Below are positions 51,119 through 60,400 of a stretch of 64,000 bases of DNA, one piece after another (position 1 is the stretch's first letter; the number at the start of each line of letters is the position of its first letter). This DNA comes from DATBVX01 sp963705495. GTDB taxonomy: Bacteria > Pseudomonadota > Gammaproteobacteria > Steroidobacterales > Steroidobacteraceae. The notes under the pieces were generated by a model, which did not search any database, was not told the origin of the DNA, and saw only the letters and a program-made list of their open reading frames with translations. The position numbers were made by a program, and so were the translations under genes. Location of the stretch: the NCBI GenBank assembly GCA_963705495.1, contig CAVPJQ010000026.1:23980-87979 (forward strand), given 5' to 3'.

Positions 51119-52336
51119 ATGGGCTCTGAATCATTCGACATCGCGATCGTCGGCGGCGGCATGGTGGGGGCAAGCCTGGTCACGGCGCTGCGCCCGCTCG
51201 GCTTGCGCGTGGCCCTGATCGAGTCCGTGCCCTTGCAAGCCGATACTCAGCCCAGCTTCGACGAGCGCACCACGGCGCTCTCCAACGGCAGCCGGCGGAT
51301 TCTCGCCAGCATGGGGATCTGGGAAACCCTGGAGCGTGATGCGGCCCCCATCCGGCGCATCCACGTTTCCGACCAGGGCCGCTTCGGCTTTGCGCGCATC
51401 GACGCTCGCGAGGAGGGCGTTGCGGCGCTCGGCTATGTTGCGGCCAACCGGAGTATGGGCGCTGTCTTGTGGCGTGAGCTGCAGTCCAACTCCAACGTGC
51501 AACTGTTGTGTCCGGCGAGCCTCGAGCAGATCGAGCTCAATGCCACCGGGGTGAAACTGCTCGTAAACGCGCAACATGGAACAACCGAGCTGCAGGCGCG
51601 CCTGCTGGTCGCAGCCGATGGTGCGCAGTCCGTGGTGCGCAGGCACGCCGGCATCGAAGTGACGTCGTGGGACTATGGACAGACCGCGATCATTACGAAC
51701 ATCGCAACGCAGCGCTTTCACGACCACGTAGCCTATGAGCGCTTCACACCGACCGGCCCCCTGGCCGTGCTCCCCCTGGTGGATGGTCGCTGCACCGTCG
51801 TGTGGACGCTCGCTCCCGAACTCGCCGAAACGACCTTGCAGCTCAGCGATGATGCGTTCATTGGGGCCTTACAGGAACGATTCGGGTTCAGGCTCGGCCG
51901 CTTCACGCGCGTGGGACGCAGGCATGCGTATCCCCTCACGCTGACGCGTGCCGACGAGCGCATCGGTGAACGGCTCGTGATCATCGGCAACGCCGCGCAG
52001 GGCCTGCACCCCATCGCCGGGCAGGGCTTCAACCTCGGGCTGCGGGATGTTGCGGCGCTCGCCGAGGCGATCGCGGACGCGCGAGACGATCCAGGCGCCG
52101 CCGAAGTGTTGCAACGCTACGATGAGTGGCGACGTGCCGATCGTCGCAGCGTCATCGCCTTCACCGACGGGCTGGTGCGCCTGTTCGGCAGCCCGCTCGG
52201 GCCTGTGAAGGCGCTGCGCGACATGGGACTGCTGCTCTTCGATGTGCTGCCACCGGCGAAAAGTGCCCTGGCGCTGCTCAGCATGGGAGTTGCGGGGCGT
52301 CTGCCCAAGCTGTCGCGTGGCATCGCATTGTCATGA
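51119..52336 (+). CDS. ubiH: 2-octaprenyl-6-methoxyphenol hydroxylase UbiH
   Basis: The 405-residue FAD monooxygenase acts in ubiquinone ring hydroxylation. The FAD motif is I-V-G-G-G-M-V-G-A-S-L at the N-terminus; the family blocks D-E-R-T-T-A-L-S and I-I-G-N-A-A-Q-G-L-H-P-I-A-G-Q-G-F-N-L-G-L-R-D follow. The second FAD motif has G-N-A-A in place of G-D-A-A, which is normal for UbiH. The order pepP-ubiH-ubiI supports the name. Its stop overlaps the next start (ATGA). Confidence 0.95.
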   Translation: MGSESFDIAIVGGGMVGASLVTALRPLGLRVALIESVPLQADTQPSFDERTTALSNGSRRILASMGIWETLERDAAPIRRIHVSDQGRFGFARIDAREEGVAALGYVAANRSMGAVLWRELQSNSNVQLLCPASLEQIELNATGVKLLVNAQHGTTELQARLLVAADGAQSVVRRHAGIEVTSWDYGQTAIITNIATQRFHDHVAYERFTPTGPLAVLPLVDGRCTVVWTLAPELAETTLQLSDDAFIGALQERFGFRLGRFTRVGRRHAYPLTLTRADERIGERLVIIGNAAQGLHPIAGQGFNLGLRDVAALAEAIADARDDPGAAEVLQRYDEWRRADRRSVIAFTDGLVRLFGSPLGPVKALRDMGLLLFDVLPPAKSALALLSMGVAGRLPKLSRGIALS

Positions 52337-53565
52337 AGGGAAAGACGAGCATCGTCATTCTCGGCGGCGGCATGGCGGGCGCCTGCCTCGCCAGCTTGCT
52401 TGCAAGGCAAGGGGTAGCACCGGCGTCCGCGATCACTCTGATCGAAGCGAGATTGCCCGCCCGGCCCGAAGCGAGCGCGGCGGTGGACCTGCGTGTGTCT
52501 GCCATATCGCGCGCCACCCAGCGCATCCTGACCGTGTGCGGCGCTTGGGACAGCATCGTCGCCGGGCCGATCTGTGCCTACGAGCGGATGATCGTGTGGG
52601 ATGAAGCGGGGCAGGCGGGAGGAGCGGGGTCGATTGAATTCGACTGCGCCGAGATTGGGCAGCCGAATCTCGGTCATATCGTCGAGAACCGCCGGCTGCA
52701 GTGGGCGTTGCTCGAACAGGCGCGGATTGCCGGCGTTCGCACCATCCAGGCTCGCGTCTCGGGCCTTTCGTCTGCAACGGATTCGATCACGGTCGAGCTC
52801 GAAGGCGGCACGCGCGTCGCGAGCTCACTTGCGATCGCCGCGGACGGCGCCGAGTCACCCGCCCGCAAGATGATGCATATTGCAGTACGCGAGACCGGGA
52901 GCCACCAGCGCGCGGTCGTTTGCCATGTTCGCACCGCGGATTCACACCGCAACACGGCGTGGCAGCGGTTCTTGCGCACAGGCCCGATTGCGCTTCTGCC
53001 GTTGCAGGACGGCCGCTGTTCAATCGTCTGGACCACGACGCCCGACGAGGCTGTCGCGCTCGTCGCTCAGCCAGAGGAAGAGTTCTGTCGATCCGTCGAA
53101 GCGGCAGTGGACGGTGTCCTGGGCCGAGTCGAGTCGGTGGGTGAGCGTGCCCATTTTCCGCTGCGCAGTGTGCACGCGGAGTGCTACGTTCAACCGCGCT
53201 TTGCGTTGATCGGCGATGCGGCACATGCGGTGCACCCGCTGGCGGGGCAGGGGGTCAACCTGGGATTCCTTGACTGCGCGTCGCTGGCGCAGATCATCGC
53301 GGCGGCGCTTAAAGAAGGCGCCGATCCGGGTGACCTGCGCTCACTGCGCAGGTACGAGCGCTGGCGCAAGGGCGAGAATCTCCTCATGCTGAGTGCACTC
53401 GACGGGCTCAATGGACTGTTCTCCAACGACAACCCGCTGCTCGGCGCTCTGAGGCGAACGGGGCTGTCCGCAGTGAACCACGTGGTGCCTGCCAAGGCAC
53501 TGTTCATGCGGCGAGCGTTGGGCCTCGCAGGGGATCTGCCGCAGATCGCACTTGTGGACGACTGA
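52333..53565 (+). CDS. ubiI: UbiI/VisC-type ubiquinone FAD hydroxylase
   Basis: The 410-residue protein is a paralogue of UbiH: I-L-G-G-G-M-A-G-A-C-L, then D-L-R-V-S-A-I-S-R-A-T, and the second motif G-D-A-A-H-A-V-H-P-L-A-G-Q-G-V-N-L-G-F-L-D. In E. coli the gene after ubiH is ubiI, which hydroxylates C5 of the ring. Naming rests on position; members of this family can vary in the carbon they attack. With Coq7 present, all three hydroxylations could be done by proteins in this window. Confidence 0.88.
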   Translation: MKGKTSIVILGGGMAGACLASLLARQGVAPASAITLIEARLPARPEASAAVDLRVSAISRATQRILTVCGAWDSIVAGPICAYERMIVWDEAGQAGGAGSIEFDCAEIGQPNLGHIVENRRLQWALLEQARIAGVRTIQARVSGLSSATDSITVELEGGTRVASSLAIAADGAESPARKMMHIAVRETGSHQRAVVCHVRTADSHRNTAWQRFLRTGPIALLPLQDGRCSIVWTTTPDEAVALVAQPEEEFCRSVEAAVDGVLGRVESVGERAHFPLRSVHAECYVQPRFALIGDAAHAVHPLAGQGVNLGFLDCASLAQIIAAALKEGADPGDLRSLRRYERWRKGENLLMLSALDGLNGLFSNDNPLLGALRRTGLSAVNHVVPAKALFMRRALGLAGDLPQIALVDD

Positions 53566-53579
53566 GTGGACGACGCAAG

Positions 53580-54710
53580 TTGGGCACCGACGGCTACAGA
53601 CGGGCATTGACGGAGCTGCTGGCGCGCGCCGGCATCGCCGTGGATGGCCAGCAACCCTGGGATATTCGCGTGCTCGACCAGCGAATGTTCCGCCGCGTGC
53701 TTGCGGAGGGCTCTGTCGGGGCCGGCGAGTCCTACATGGATGGCTGGTGGGATTGCGCACGGCTCGACGAGATGTTGCGGCGGGCATTTAGCTTCAGGCT
53801 CGATGAGCAGTTGCCGACCTGGCGCCAGGTGATCGCAGGACTGCGTGCGCGGGTGTTCAATCCCCAGTCACGCCAGCGCGCTTTTGTGGTCGGTAAGCGT
53901 CACTACGATATCGGGGATGATCTCTATCAGCGCATGTTGGACCGTCGCATGATCTATAGCTGCGGTTACTGGCGTGCGGCAGAGAATCTCGACGATGCCC
54001 AGGAAGCCAAGCTCGACCTGGTGTGCCGCAAGCTCGGGCTGCAACGCGGCATGCGCGTGCTCGACATCGGTTGCGGTTGGGGGGGTGCTGCGCAGTTCGC
54101 CGCCGAACGCTATGGCGTGACAGTCACCGGCATCACTGTATCGCGTCGCCAGGCGGACGCCGCGATCGAGCGTTGTCGCGGGTTGCCGGTGAACATCCTG
54201 CTCGAGGACTATCGTGATCTTTCGGCCGGCCCCGCCGGGCGATTCGACCGGATCTTCTCGCTCGGCATGTTCGAGCACGTTGGCGTGCGCAACTACCGGA
54301 CCTACTTTTCGTCCGTGCGCCGCCTGCTCGCGCCCGACGGCCTGTTCCTGCTGCACACGATCGGTGGCAACGTTTCGGTCGAGGCCAATGATCCGTGGGT
54401 GGAGCGCTATATCTTCCCGAATTCGATGCTGCCCTCGAGCAACCAGATCACGCGCGCCGCCGAGGGACTGTGGGTGATCGAGGATTGGCACAGTTTCGGC
54501 CCCGACTACGACCGCACGCTCATGGTCTGGTGCGACAATTTCGAGCGGCACTGGAACGAGATTGCACCGCAGTACGGTGAGCGCTTCCGCCGCATGTGGC
54601 GCTTCTGGCTGCTCAGCTCCGCAGCCGCGTTTCGCGCGCGGCGCAATCAGCTCTGGCAGATCGTGCTCTCGCCCTCGGGAGTGGCCGGAGGCTATCGCGA
54701 GGTGCGCTGA
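53580..54710 (+). CDS. cfa: Cyclopropane-fatty-acyl-phospholipid synthase
   Basis: The 376-residue enzyme adds methylene from AdoMet to unsaturated phospholipid chains. The AdoMet site V-L-D-I-G-C-G-W-G-G lies near residue 160, preceded by the family's H-Y-D-I-G-D-D-L-Y-Q-R-M-L and followed by G-M-F-E-H-V-G and Y-I-F-P-N-S. The start is a TTG 14 bp after ubiI; no better start is visible. The stop overlaps the next gene (TGATG). Confidence 0.95.
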   Translation: MGTDGYRRALTELLARAGIAVDGQQPWDIRVLDQRMFRRVLAEGSVGAGESYMDGWWDCARLDEMLRRAFSFRLDEQLPTWRQVIAGLRARVFNPQSRQRAFVVGKRHYDIGDDLYQRMLDRRMIYSCGYWRAAENLDDAQEAKLDLVCRKLGLQRGMRVLDIGCGWGGAAQFAAERYGVTVTGITVSRRQADAAIERCRGLPVNILLEDYRDLSAGPAGRFDRIFSLGMFEHVGVRNYRTYFSSVRRLLAPDGLFLLHTIGGNVSVEANDPWVERYIFPNSMLPSSNQITRAAEGLWVIEDWHSFGPDYDRTLMVWCDNFERHWNEIAPQYGERFRRMWRFWLLSSAAAFRARRNQLWQIVLSPSGVAGGYREVR

Positions 54711-56407
54711 TGGAGCCGTTCGTTCAGAGCCCGCCGCGCCTCGGCAACCAATACCGCGACGATACGCTGCTGGGTTCGCTCCTCAGGCGCCGACTGCCGG
54801 CGGAAGTACTGTCCGCCATCGAGCCGGAGCTAGACCGCGCCGGAATTCTGGCTGGCGATGAACTGCATGCCTTGCAGCTCGCCGATCGCCTTATTGAGCC
54901 GCGGCTCACGCACTGGGATGCGTGGGGCAGCCGCATCGATCGGATCGAGCTCACGCCGCTGTGGCGAAGGGCTGAGGCAGTGTCGGTCGATCTCGGGCTC
55001 ACGGCGATTCCGTACGAGCGGCGTCATGGGCGCTTCTCACGCGTGCATCAGTTCGCCCTCGTGTATCTCTTTCACCCTTCGACGGATGTGTATACGTGTC
55101 CGCTCGCGATGACAGATGGCGCCGCGCGCACTCTGCTCGAGTCAGGGAATGAAAGCCTGGTGGCGCACGCCGTGCCGCATCTCACCAGCCGAGACCCGGC
55201 GACCTTCTGGACCAGCGGCCAATGGATGACTGAATCGACCGGCGGCTCCGACGTGGGCGCCTCGCTCACCACAGCAACCTGCGATTCGGCAGGGCAGTGG
55301 CGACTCGACGGTCGTAAGTGGTTTACCTCCGCAGCGAGCTCGCAGATGGCACTGACCCTCGCGCGACCGGTGGGCAACGGACCGGGCGGCAGCGGGCTGG
55401 CGCTGTTCTATGTCGAGACGCGCGATGCGTCGGGACTGCTGCAGGGCATCCGCATCGAGCGGCTGAAGGACAAGCTCGGCACCCGCAAGGTGCCGACTGC
55501 CGAGTTGACCCTGCAGGGGACGCCGGCGGTGCTGGTCGCGGGCACCGCAGACGGTACGCGTCACATCGAGCCCATGCTCAAGATCACCCGCGTGTGGAAC
55601 AGCGTTTGCGCCTGCGCGTTCATGCGCCGCGGCCTGGCGCTGGCCGCGGACTATGCGCAGCGGCGTACCGCATTCGGTGCCCGCCTGATCGACTTGCCGT
55701 TGCACGCTGACACGCTGGTGGGCATGCAGGCCGAGCTTGCGGCGGCTCTGCACCTTACTTTCGAGTTGGTGGAACTGCTGGGAGCCGATGAATCGCGTGA
55801 GCTCGATGACGCTGGGCGCAATCTGTTGCGGCTGCTCCTGCCAGTCACGAAGCTGGTCACCGGCAAGCAGGTGGTCGCGTGCGTCAGCGAAGCGCTGGAA
55901 TCGTTCGGCGGAGCCGGCTACGTCGAAGACACCGGGCTCCCGGTTCTGTTGCGCGACAGCCAGGTTCTGCCAATCTGGGAAGGGACGACGAATGTCCTGT
56001 CACTCGATGCATTGCTGCGGACCGACCTGCCGCATGGATTGAAAGCGGTGAGGGCGCGTCTCGAGCGCGCACTGGGCAGTGCGCGGGATGCACGCCTCGA
56101 GGATGCGATGCTGGTTGCACGCCACCTCCTGGAGCGGGCCCAGCGCTGGGCTGCGGTCAGCCGTGATCGTGAGTCTACTCAGGCTGATGCGCGCCGCTTC
56201 GCACTGGTGCTGGGTCGAAGCCTGCAGCTCGCACTGCTCATCGAACAGGCGCAGTGGTCATGGGAGAGGGAGAGAGACGAGGCGGGGATTGCGCTTGCGC
56301 GGCGCTTCAGCTCGATGCCATTGCCCGCGATCGATTCAACACCGCCCGCGGAATCGCGTGCAGCCTTGAAGGGCCTGATGCCCGATCAGAAGATCCGGAA
56401 CAGGTGA
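54710..56407 (+). CDS. Acyl-CoA dehydrogenase, AidB-like
   Basis: The 565-residue flavoprotein resembles AidB more than fatty-acid dehydrogenases in length and motifs: M-T-E-S-T-G-G-S-D-V-G-A, R-A-F-G-like R-R-T-A-F-G-A and W-E-G-T-T-N-V-L. AidB protects DNA from alkylation in E. coli, but many members of this branch are uncharacterised. It directly follows cfa and may be cotranscribed; a link to membrane lipids rather than DNA repair is possible. Confidence 0.85.
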   Translation: MEPFVQSPPRLGNQYRDDTLLGSLLRRRLPAEVLSAIEPELDRAGILAGDELHALQLADRLIEPRLTHWDAWGSRIDRIELTPLWRRAEAVSVDLGLTAIPYERRHGRFSRVHQFALVYLFHPSTDVYTCPLAMTDGAARTLLESGNESLVAHAVPHLTSRDPATFWTSGQWMTESTGGSDVGASLTTATCDSAGQWRLDGRKWFTSAASSQMALTLARPVGNGPGGSGLALFYVETRDASGLLQGIRIERLKDKLGTRKVPTAELTLQGTPAVLVAGTADGTRHIEPMLKITRVWNSVCACAFMRRGLALAADYAQRRTAFGARLIDLPLHADTLVGMQAELAAALHLTFELVELLGADESRELDDAGRNLLRLLLPVTKLVTGKQVVACVSEALESFGGAGYVEDTGLPVLLRDSQVLPIWEGTTNVLSLDALLRTDLPHGLKAVRARLERALGSARDARLEDAMLVARHLLERAQRWAAVSRDRESTQADARRFALVLGRSLQLALLIEQAQWSWERERDEAGIALARRFSSMPLPAIDSTPPAESRAALKGLMPDQKIRNR

Positions 56408-56712
56408 AAGTCGCCGGAATGGTTGTCCTGGAAGTCGGTGAGCACCCGCCGCTCACGACTGCCGAACAGTCCGGAACCGGTGAGCAACGCGTCCACCTCG
56501 AACGGCGACAGCATGCGCTCCGTCTCGCGGAAACGCGCGCTCGGCGAAGCCGGGCGCTGCTTTTCACCTGCCAGATTCTGTAAAGCCAGATTCGGGTTGC
56601 GCATAAGTACCTTGAAGAAGGTGCCCGACACGCTAGCGCTGGCGCGAGCTAGGAATGTTGTTTCACGGCAAGTTTCGGGCGCGAAATTGTCGAATTGCGA
56701 GCTGTCTCTCAT
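56386..56712 (-). CDS. Hypothetical protein (108 residues)
   Basis: This frame overlaps the end of the acyl-CoA dehydrogenase gene by 22 bp on the opposite strand. The C-terminal half (L-S-P-F-E-V-D-A-L-L-T-G-S-G, then F-Q-D-N-H-S-G-D-F-H) shows good third-position G/C bias; the first half is weaker, so a start near M-L-S-P-F is possible. No family recognised. Confidence 0.42.
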   Translation of the reverse strand: MRDSSQFDNFAPETCRETTFLARASASVSGTFFKVLMRNPNLALQNLAGEKQRPASPSARFRETERMLSPFEVDALLTGSGLFGSRERRVLTDFQDNHSGDFHLFRIF

Positions 56713-57050
56713 CGCCGACAGGAACTTGCTGCGACGCGAGTAGGGAACAGTCCGCTCTGGCCGCCGGGTAGGTGTGCCTCGAGCTCGTGGAGCAAATGCG
56801 CAGCGACGACACTTGAGCGAGGAACGCTCAAGGTCGCGCGCGAACCCTCAGTCCGGGCGGCGATCAGACGCCGATGGATCAGCTTGCCCTCATTGGATCC
56901 GGTCTGATCGCTGATCGCCCGGACAGAGGGCATTAGCTACACGATCTCGAGGCACACCTACCCAGCGACCAGACCGTCCTGCCTTAATCAAAGAGGCGAA
57001 GCCGCCAGATTCTTCACTCTCAGGGCAGGACGAGACGGACATTGCGGTCC
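56713..57050. other. Non-coding stretch, nothing recognised
   Basis: No convincing gene, repeat or RNA structure is seen on either strand. Short open frames here lack coding bias and ribosome sites. Confidence 0.6.
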
Positions 57051-57149
57051 GGGGGGATTGTGCCAACCCGGGCGAGCAATGTTTGCGGGTTTGCAATTTC
57101 GGATGGCACGGTATCGGGCGTGATCAGCCCGGAGTTGGCACAACCCCCC
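57051..57149. repeat. Long interrupted inverted repeat, possible structured RNA
   Basis: Left arm 57051-57073 and right arm 57127-57149 pair over 22 base pairs with only one bulged A on each side: GGGGGG with CCCCCC, TTGTGCCAAC with GTTGGCACAA, CCGGGC with GCCCGG. The loop is 53 bases. No T-tract follows on either strand. It lies just past the 3' end of phhB. Confidence 0.6.
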
Positions 57150-57182
57150 ACCCAATGGCCGGCTCGGATTACTCCCGCATCG

Positions 57183-57518
57183 TTAGCGGGCGAGGCGGTC
57201 GATCTTCGCGGCGCAGATGAAGTCGTTTTCGGACAGGCCCTGGATCGCGTGCGTCGTGAAACGCACGTTGCACTGGTTGTAAGCGACTTCCAGGTCCGGA
57301 TGATGGTCCTCGACATTGGCGATGTGTGCCAGCGCGTTGACGAAACTCATGGTGCGGAAGAAATCCTTGAAGCGAAATTCGCGCCGGATCTGGCGCGCAT
57401 CGTCGGAAAGCCTCCACGCGGGATCGAGCTTGGCCAGATATTTTCGGGCTTCGACCGGCGTCAAGGCAGCAACACCGCCCTCGCACGGCACGCACTTGCG
57501 ATCGACGAGCTCGGTCAT
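57183..57518 (-). CDS. phhB: Pterin-4a-carbinolamine dehydratase
   Basis: The 111-residue protein shows the PCD pattern: W-R-L, F-R-F-K-D-F-F-R-T-M-S-F-V-N, the catalytic H-H-P-D-L-E-V-A-Y-N and V-R-F-T-T-H. It recycles the pterin used by aromatic hydroxylases. No phenylalanine hydroxylase gene is in the window. The ATG overlaps the stop of ispG (ATGA), so the two are cotranscribed. Confidence 0.94.
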   Translation of the reverse strand: MTELVDRKCVPCEGGVAALTPVEARKYLAKLDPAWRLSDDARQIRREFRFKDFFRTMSFVNALAHIANVEDHHPDLEVAYNQCNVRFTTHAIQGLSENDFICAAKIDRLAR

Positions 57519-58741
57519 GACGGGGGTTCCTGTGGATACTTGCGCTGCACGTATTCCTCCACGAGCTGCTGAAACTCCTCGGCGATGCGCTCGCCCTTGA
57601 GCGTCACGGTCTTCTCGCCATCGACGTACACCGGCGCGACCGGGCGCTCGCCGGTGCCCGGAAGGCTGATGCCAATGCTCGCGTGCTTGCTCTCACCGGG
57701 GCCATTGACGACGCAACCCATCACGGCGACGGTCATGTCCTCAACGCCCACGTGACGTTTGCGCCATTCCGGCATGCGCTGCCGGATGTGACCCTGGATC
57801 TTTTGCGCCAGTTCCTGGAAATACGTGCTGGTAGTACGCCCGCAGCCGGGGCACGCGACGACCATCGGCATGAACGAACGCAGTCCCATCGTCTGCAGAA
57901 TTTCCTGCGCAACGATGACTTCGTTGGTGCGATCGCCACCCGGCTCCGGGGTGAGCGAGACGCGAATCGTGTCTCCAATTCCCTCCTGCAGCAGCACGCC
58001 CATCGCGGCGGTCGAGGCGACGATGCCCTTGGAGCCCATGCCTGCTTCCGTGAGGCCCAGGTGCAGCGGGTAGTCGCAGCGCGCCGCGAGGTTGCGATAC
58101 ACCGCGATGAGGTCCTGCACGCCGCTCACCTTGGCGCTGATGATGATGCGGTCGTGCCTGAGACCGAGTTCTTCAGCACGGCGCGCGCTTTCGAGGCCCG
58201 ATACGACGATGGCTTCACGCATTACGTCGACGGCATCCAGCGGTTCGGCACGCTGCGAATTCTCATCCATCAGCCGCGTCAATAGATCCTGGTCGAGGCT
58301 TCCCCAATTGACGCCGATGCGCACGGGCTTCTCATAGCGGCATGCGACCTCGATCATCTCGGCGAATTGCGGGTCGCGCTTGCTGCCGCGCCCCACATTC
58401 CCGGGATTGATGCGGTACTTGTGCAGTGCCTGCGCGCAGGCCGGGTGCTCCTTGAGCAACTTGTGACCGTTGAAATGAAAGTCGCCGATGAGCGGTACGT
58501 TCACACCGGCCTGATCGAGCCGTTCCCGGATCACGGGCACCTGCGCAGCGGCCTCGGCCGTATTTACGGTGATGCGCACGAGCTCGGAACCGGCGAGCGC
58601 GAGCGATTTCACCTGTCGCGCGGTTCCCTCCGCATCGGCGGTGTCGGTATTGGTCATCGACTGGACGACGATGGGCGCGCCGCCGCCGATCTGAACTCGG
58701 CCGACCAGGACGGCGATGGAGTGGCGGCGATTGATGGGCAT
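57515..58741 (-). CDS. ispG: (E)-4-hydroxy-3-methylbut-2-enyl-diphosphate synthase
   Basis: The 408-residue iron-sulphur enzyme makes HMBPP in the MEP isoprenoid pathway. The TIM-barrel half has V-V-Q-S-M-T-N-T-D-T; the [4Fe-4S] ligands are in A-C-P-G-C-G-R-T and M-G-C-V-V-N-G-P-G-E. Length and motifs match E. coli IspG. It feeds the polyprenyl side chain of ubiquinone. Confidence 0.97.
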   Translation of the reverse strand: MPINRRHSIAVLVGRVQIGGGAPIVVQSMTNTDTADAEGTARQVKSLALAGSELVRITVNTAEAAAQVPVIRERLDQAGVNVPLIGDFHFNGHKLLKEHPACAQALHKYRINPGNVGRGSKRDPQFAEMIEVACRYEKPVRIGVNWGSLDQDLLTRLMDENSQRAEPLDAVDVMREAIVVSGLESARRAEELGLRHDRIIISAKVSGVQDLIAVYRNLAARCDYPLHLGLTEAGMGSKGIVASTAAMGVLLQEGIGDTIRVSLTPEPGGDRTNEVIVAQEILQTMGLRSFMPMVVACPGCGRTTSTYFQELAQKIQGHIRQRMPEWRKRHVGVEDMTVAVMGCVVNGPGESKHASIGISLPGTGERPVAPVYVDGEKTVTLKGERIAEEFQQLVEEYVQRKYPQEPPS

Positions 58742-58819
58742 CGGCTGGCGTTCTCAGGAGGAGGCACGAATTCTAGCGCACCAGGCCAGCCGCAGCCCGC
58801 TCGCGGGCCGAACGCAGGT

Positions 58820-59287
58820 TCAGTGTGGGGCTGTCGCTATTCGCGTCGACTGCCAGTTGATGAGCTGCCAGTGACCGGCTCGCCAGGCGTAGGCGTCCGT
58901 GTATCGAATCTCGAGCGTCATGGGCTGGCCGCCGAGCTTGCCCTGAACGGTGATGTAACCCGTGCCCATGGCCACCTCTCCGTAGAGACGCGCCTGGAAT
59001 TCGTGCACGTCGATCGACTCGTAACGAATCCGACCGGTACGGACGGTTTCGAGGAATTGCTGCTTGTTTTCGACCTGACCATTGGAGTGACAGTAGAGCA
59101 GCTCATCCGCGAGCAGCGGATCGAGGGCCGCCACGTCCTGTGCGGTCAACGCTGCGAAACGTTGCCGTTCTGCCTGTTGTACCTGCTCGATGCTGCCGTT
59201 GCCGCTGCGCGTGTTGCTGGAAGACGCGCAGGCCACCAGCAGGGTCAGGGCCCACACCGTAACCAGGGCGAATGTTTGACGTTTCAT
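58820..59287 (-). CDS. Lipoprotein with SnoaL/NTF2-like fold
   Basis: The 155-residue protein has a lipobox L-L-V-A-C with Cys at residue 20. The mature part fits the DUF4440/SnoaL-like group: R-F-A-A-L-T-A-Q-D-V-A-A-L, then L-L-Y-C-H-S-N-G and a final W-Q-L-I-N-W-Q-S-T. Such proteins bind small molecules in a cone-shaped pocket; the role here is unknown. It lies 52 bp after the chorismate mutase on the same strand. Confidence 0.82.
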   Translation of the reverse strand: MKRQTFALVTVWALTLLVACASSSNTRSGNGSIEQVQQAERQRFAALTAQDVAALDPLLADELLYCHSNGQVENKQQFLETVRTGRIRYESIDVHEFQARLYGEVAMGTGYITVQGKLGGQPMTLEIRYTDAYAWRAGHWQLINWQSTRIATAPH

Positions 59288-59339
59288 GGCGGAACCACCT
59301 CTTTACGTCCGCTCCATGCCGGAGCACTGACGCGCCGCA

Positions 59340-59693
59340 CTATTTCGCGGCGGGGCTGCTCATGAGCGCTCGCGAAACCTCGAAGATGGTGGCAAACACG
59401 CGTTCGAGCGCGTCGCGGGGATACACGTCGGATGCGGAGCTGAGGAGCGCTTCCACCATCCGACGCTCGCGTTCCGGATCATGCGCGGGCAACGCGCACT
59501 CCCGCTTGATCTGCATCACCTGGTGCACGATGCGGCCGCGTCTCTCAAGCAGCGCGAGTAGGTCCTGGTTGATCGCATCCAGTTCCTCACGCAAGCAGGC
59601 CAGGTCGAGGGCTGCAGCTGCGGAAAGTACCGGCGCGGCGGGCTCCACTGTAGCGATCGGCACGGGCCGCGCGACCTTGCGTTGGCCGCGCAT
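59340..59693 (-). CDS. Chorismate mutase, AroQ class
   Basis: The 117-residue protein contains L-R-E-E-L-D-A-I-N-Q-D-L-L-A-L-L-E-R-R, then I-K-R-E and D-P-E-R-E-R-R-M, fitting the AroQ helical fold with the basic active-site residues. It converts chorismate to prephenate. About 28 residues rich in Pro and Ala precede the fold and lack a signal peptide. The start overlaps the stop of the methyltransferase gene (TGATG). Confidence 0.83.
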   Translation of the reverse strand: MRGQRKVARPVPIATVEPAAPVLSAAAALDLACLREELDAINQDLLALLERRGRIVHQVMQIKRECALPAHDPERERRMVEALLSSASDVYPRDALERVFATIFEVSRALMSSPAAK

Positions 59694-60400
59694 CAGTCTG
59701 CTACCACGATGCGGGTCTTCTTGAGGACCCAGACAGTGAGCCAGAGCGCCGCCGCGGCCGCGAGGACCTGTAGCAATGACGTTGCGATGCGCGACTCCTC
59801 GGGAGTCCAGCCATCACGGCTCAGGTTGTAGAGCGTCGCGAGGATCAGGACGCCGATCCAGCCGAAGGGTGTGCCGTACTCCTTTACGAGGAGCCGGCGC
59901 CAATGAAACTGCGACTGCGCGAGAGTCGTGCCCAGACCCTTGAACCGCGGCAGCCAGCGCGGCACGTCGCGGCAATAGTCTTCGAACCCGGCGCCGAACT
60001 TGTCACGCAGGAACTGTTCCTCGGCGGCGACGATGGCAGCGTAGGCGAGCACAACGAGCGGCAACGCGACGAGGAGTGTCGTCAGCGAGTTCGATGCGAG
60101 CGCCACACCGATGACGATCAGGATATTGCCGACGTACATCGGGTTGCGGCAGTGGGAGTAGATCCCCTCGGTGACGAGATCATCAGCATAGACTCGCCCG
60201 CCACGTCCACCCCGCACGATGTAGCGCAGCCCGATCGTTCCGGCGCGCACGAGCTGGCCGAGGATCGCAAACGCTGCCCCCACGCAGGCAGCCGTCAGCG
60301 GATTCTCAAACAGGCGCGGCCCCGGCAGCAGGACCAGCAGGCACAAGAACGGAAAGATGATGTTTCGGTAGCGAAACAGGAACCGGCCGAGCGCCACCAT
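59693..60400 (-). CDS. Isoprenylcysteine-methyltransferase-like membrane protein
   Basis: The 235-residue protein has about five membrane helices and the PEMT/ICMT signature G-I-Y-S-H-C-R-N-P-M-Y-V-G, followed by E-E-Q-F-L-R-D-K-F-G-A-G-F-E-D-Y, which forms the AdoMet site in this family. Substrate is unknown; bacterial members methylate varied lipids or quinones. The start ATG overlaps the cmoA stop (TGATG). Confidence 0.85.
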   Translation of the reverse strand: MVALGRFLFRYRNIIFPFLCLLVLLPGPRLFENPLTAACVGAAFAILGQLVRAGTIGLRYIVRGGRGGRVYADDLVTEGIYSHCRNPMYVGNILIVIGVALASNSLTTLLVALPLVVLAYAAIVAAEEQFLRDKFGAGFEDYCRDVPRWLPRFKGLGTTLAQSQFHWRRLLVKEYGTPFGWIGVLILATLYNLSRDGWTPEESRIATSLLQVLAAAAALWLTVWVLKKTRIVVAD

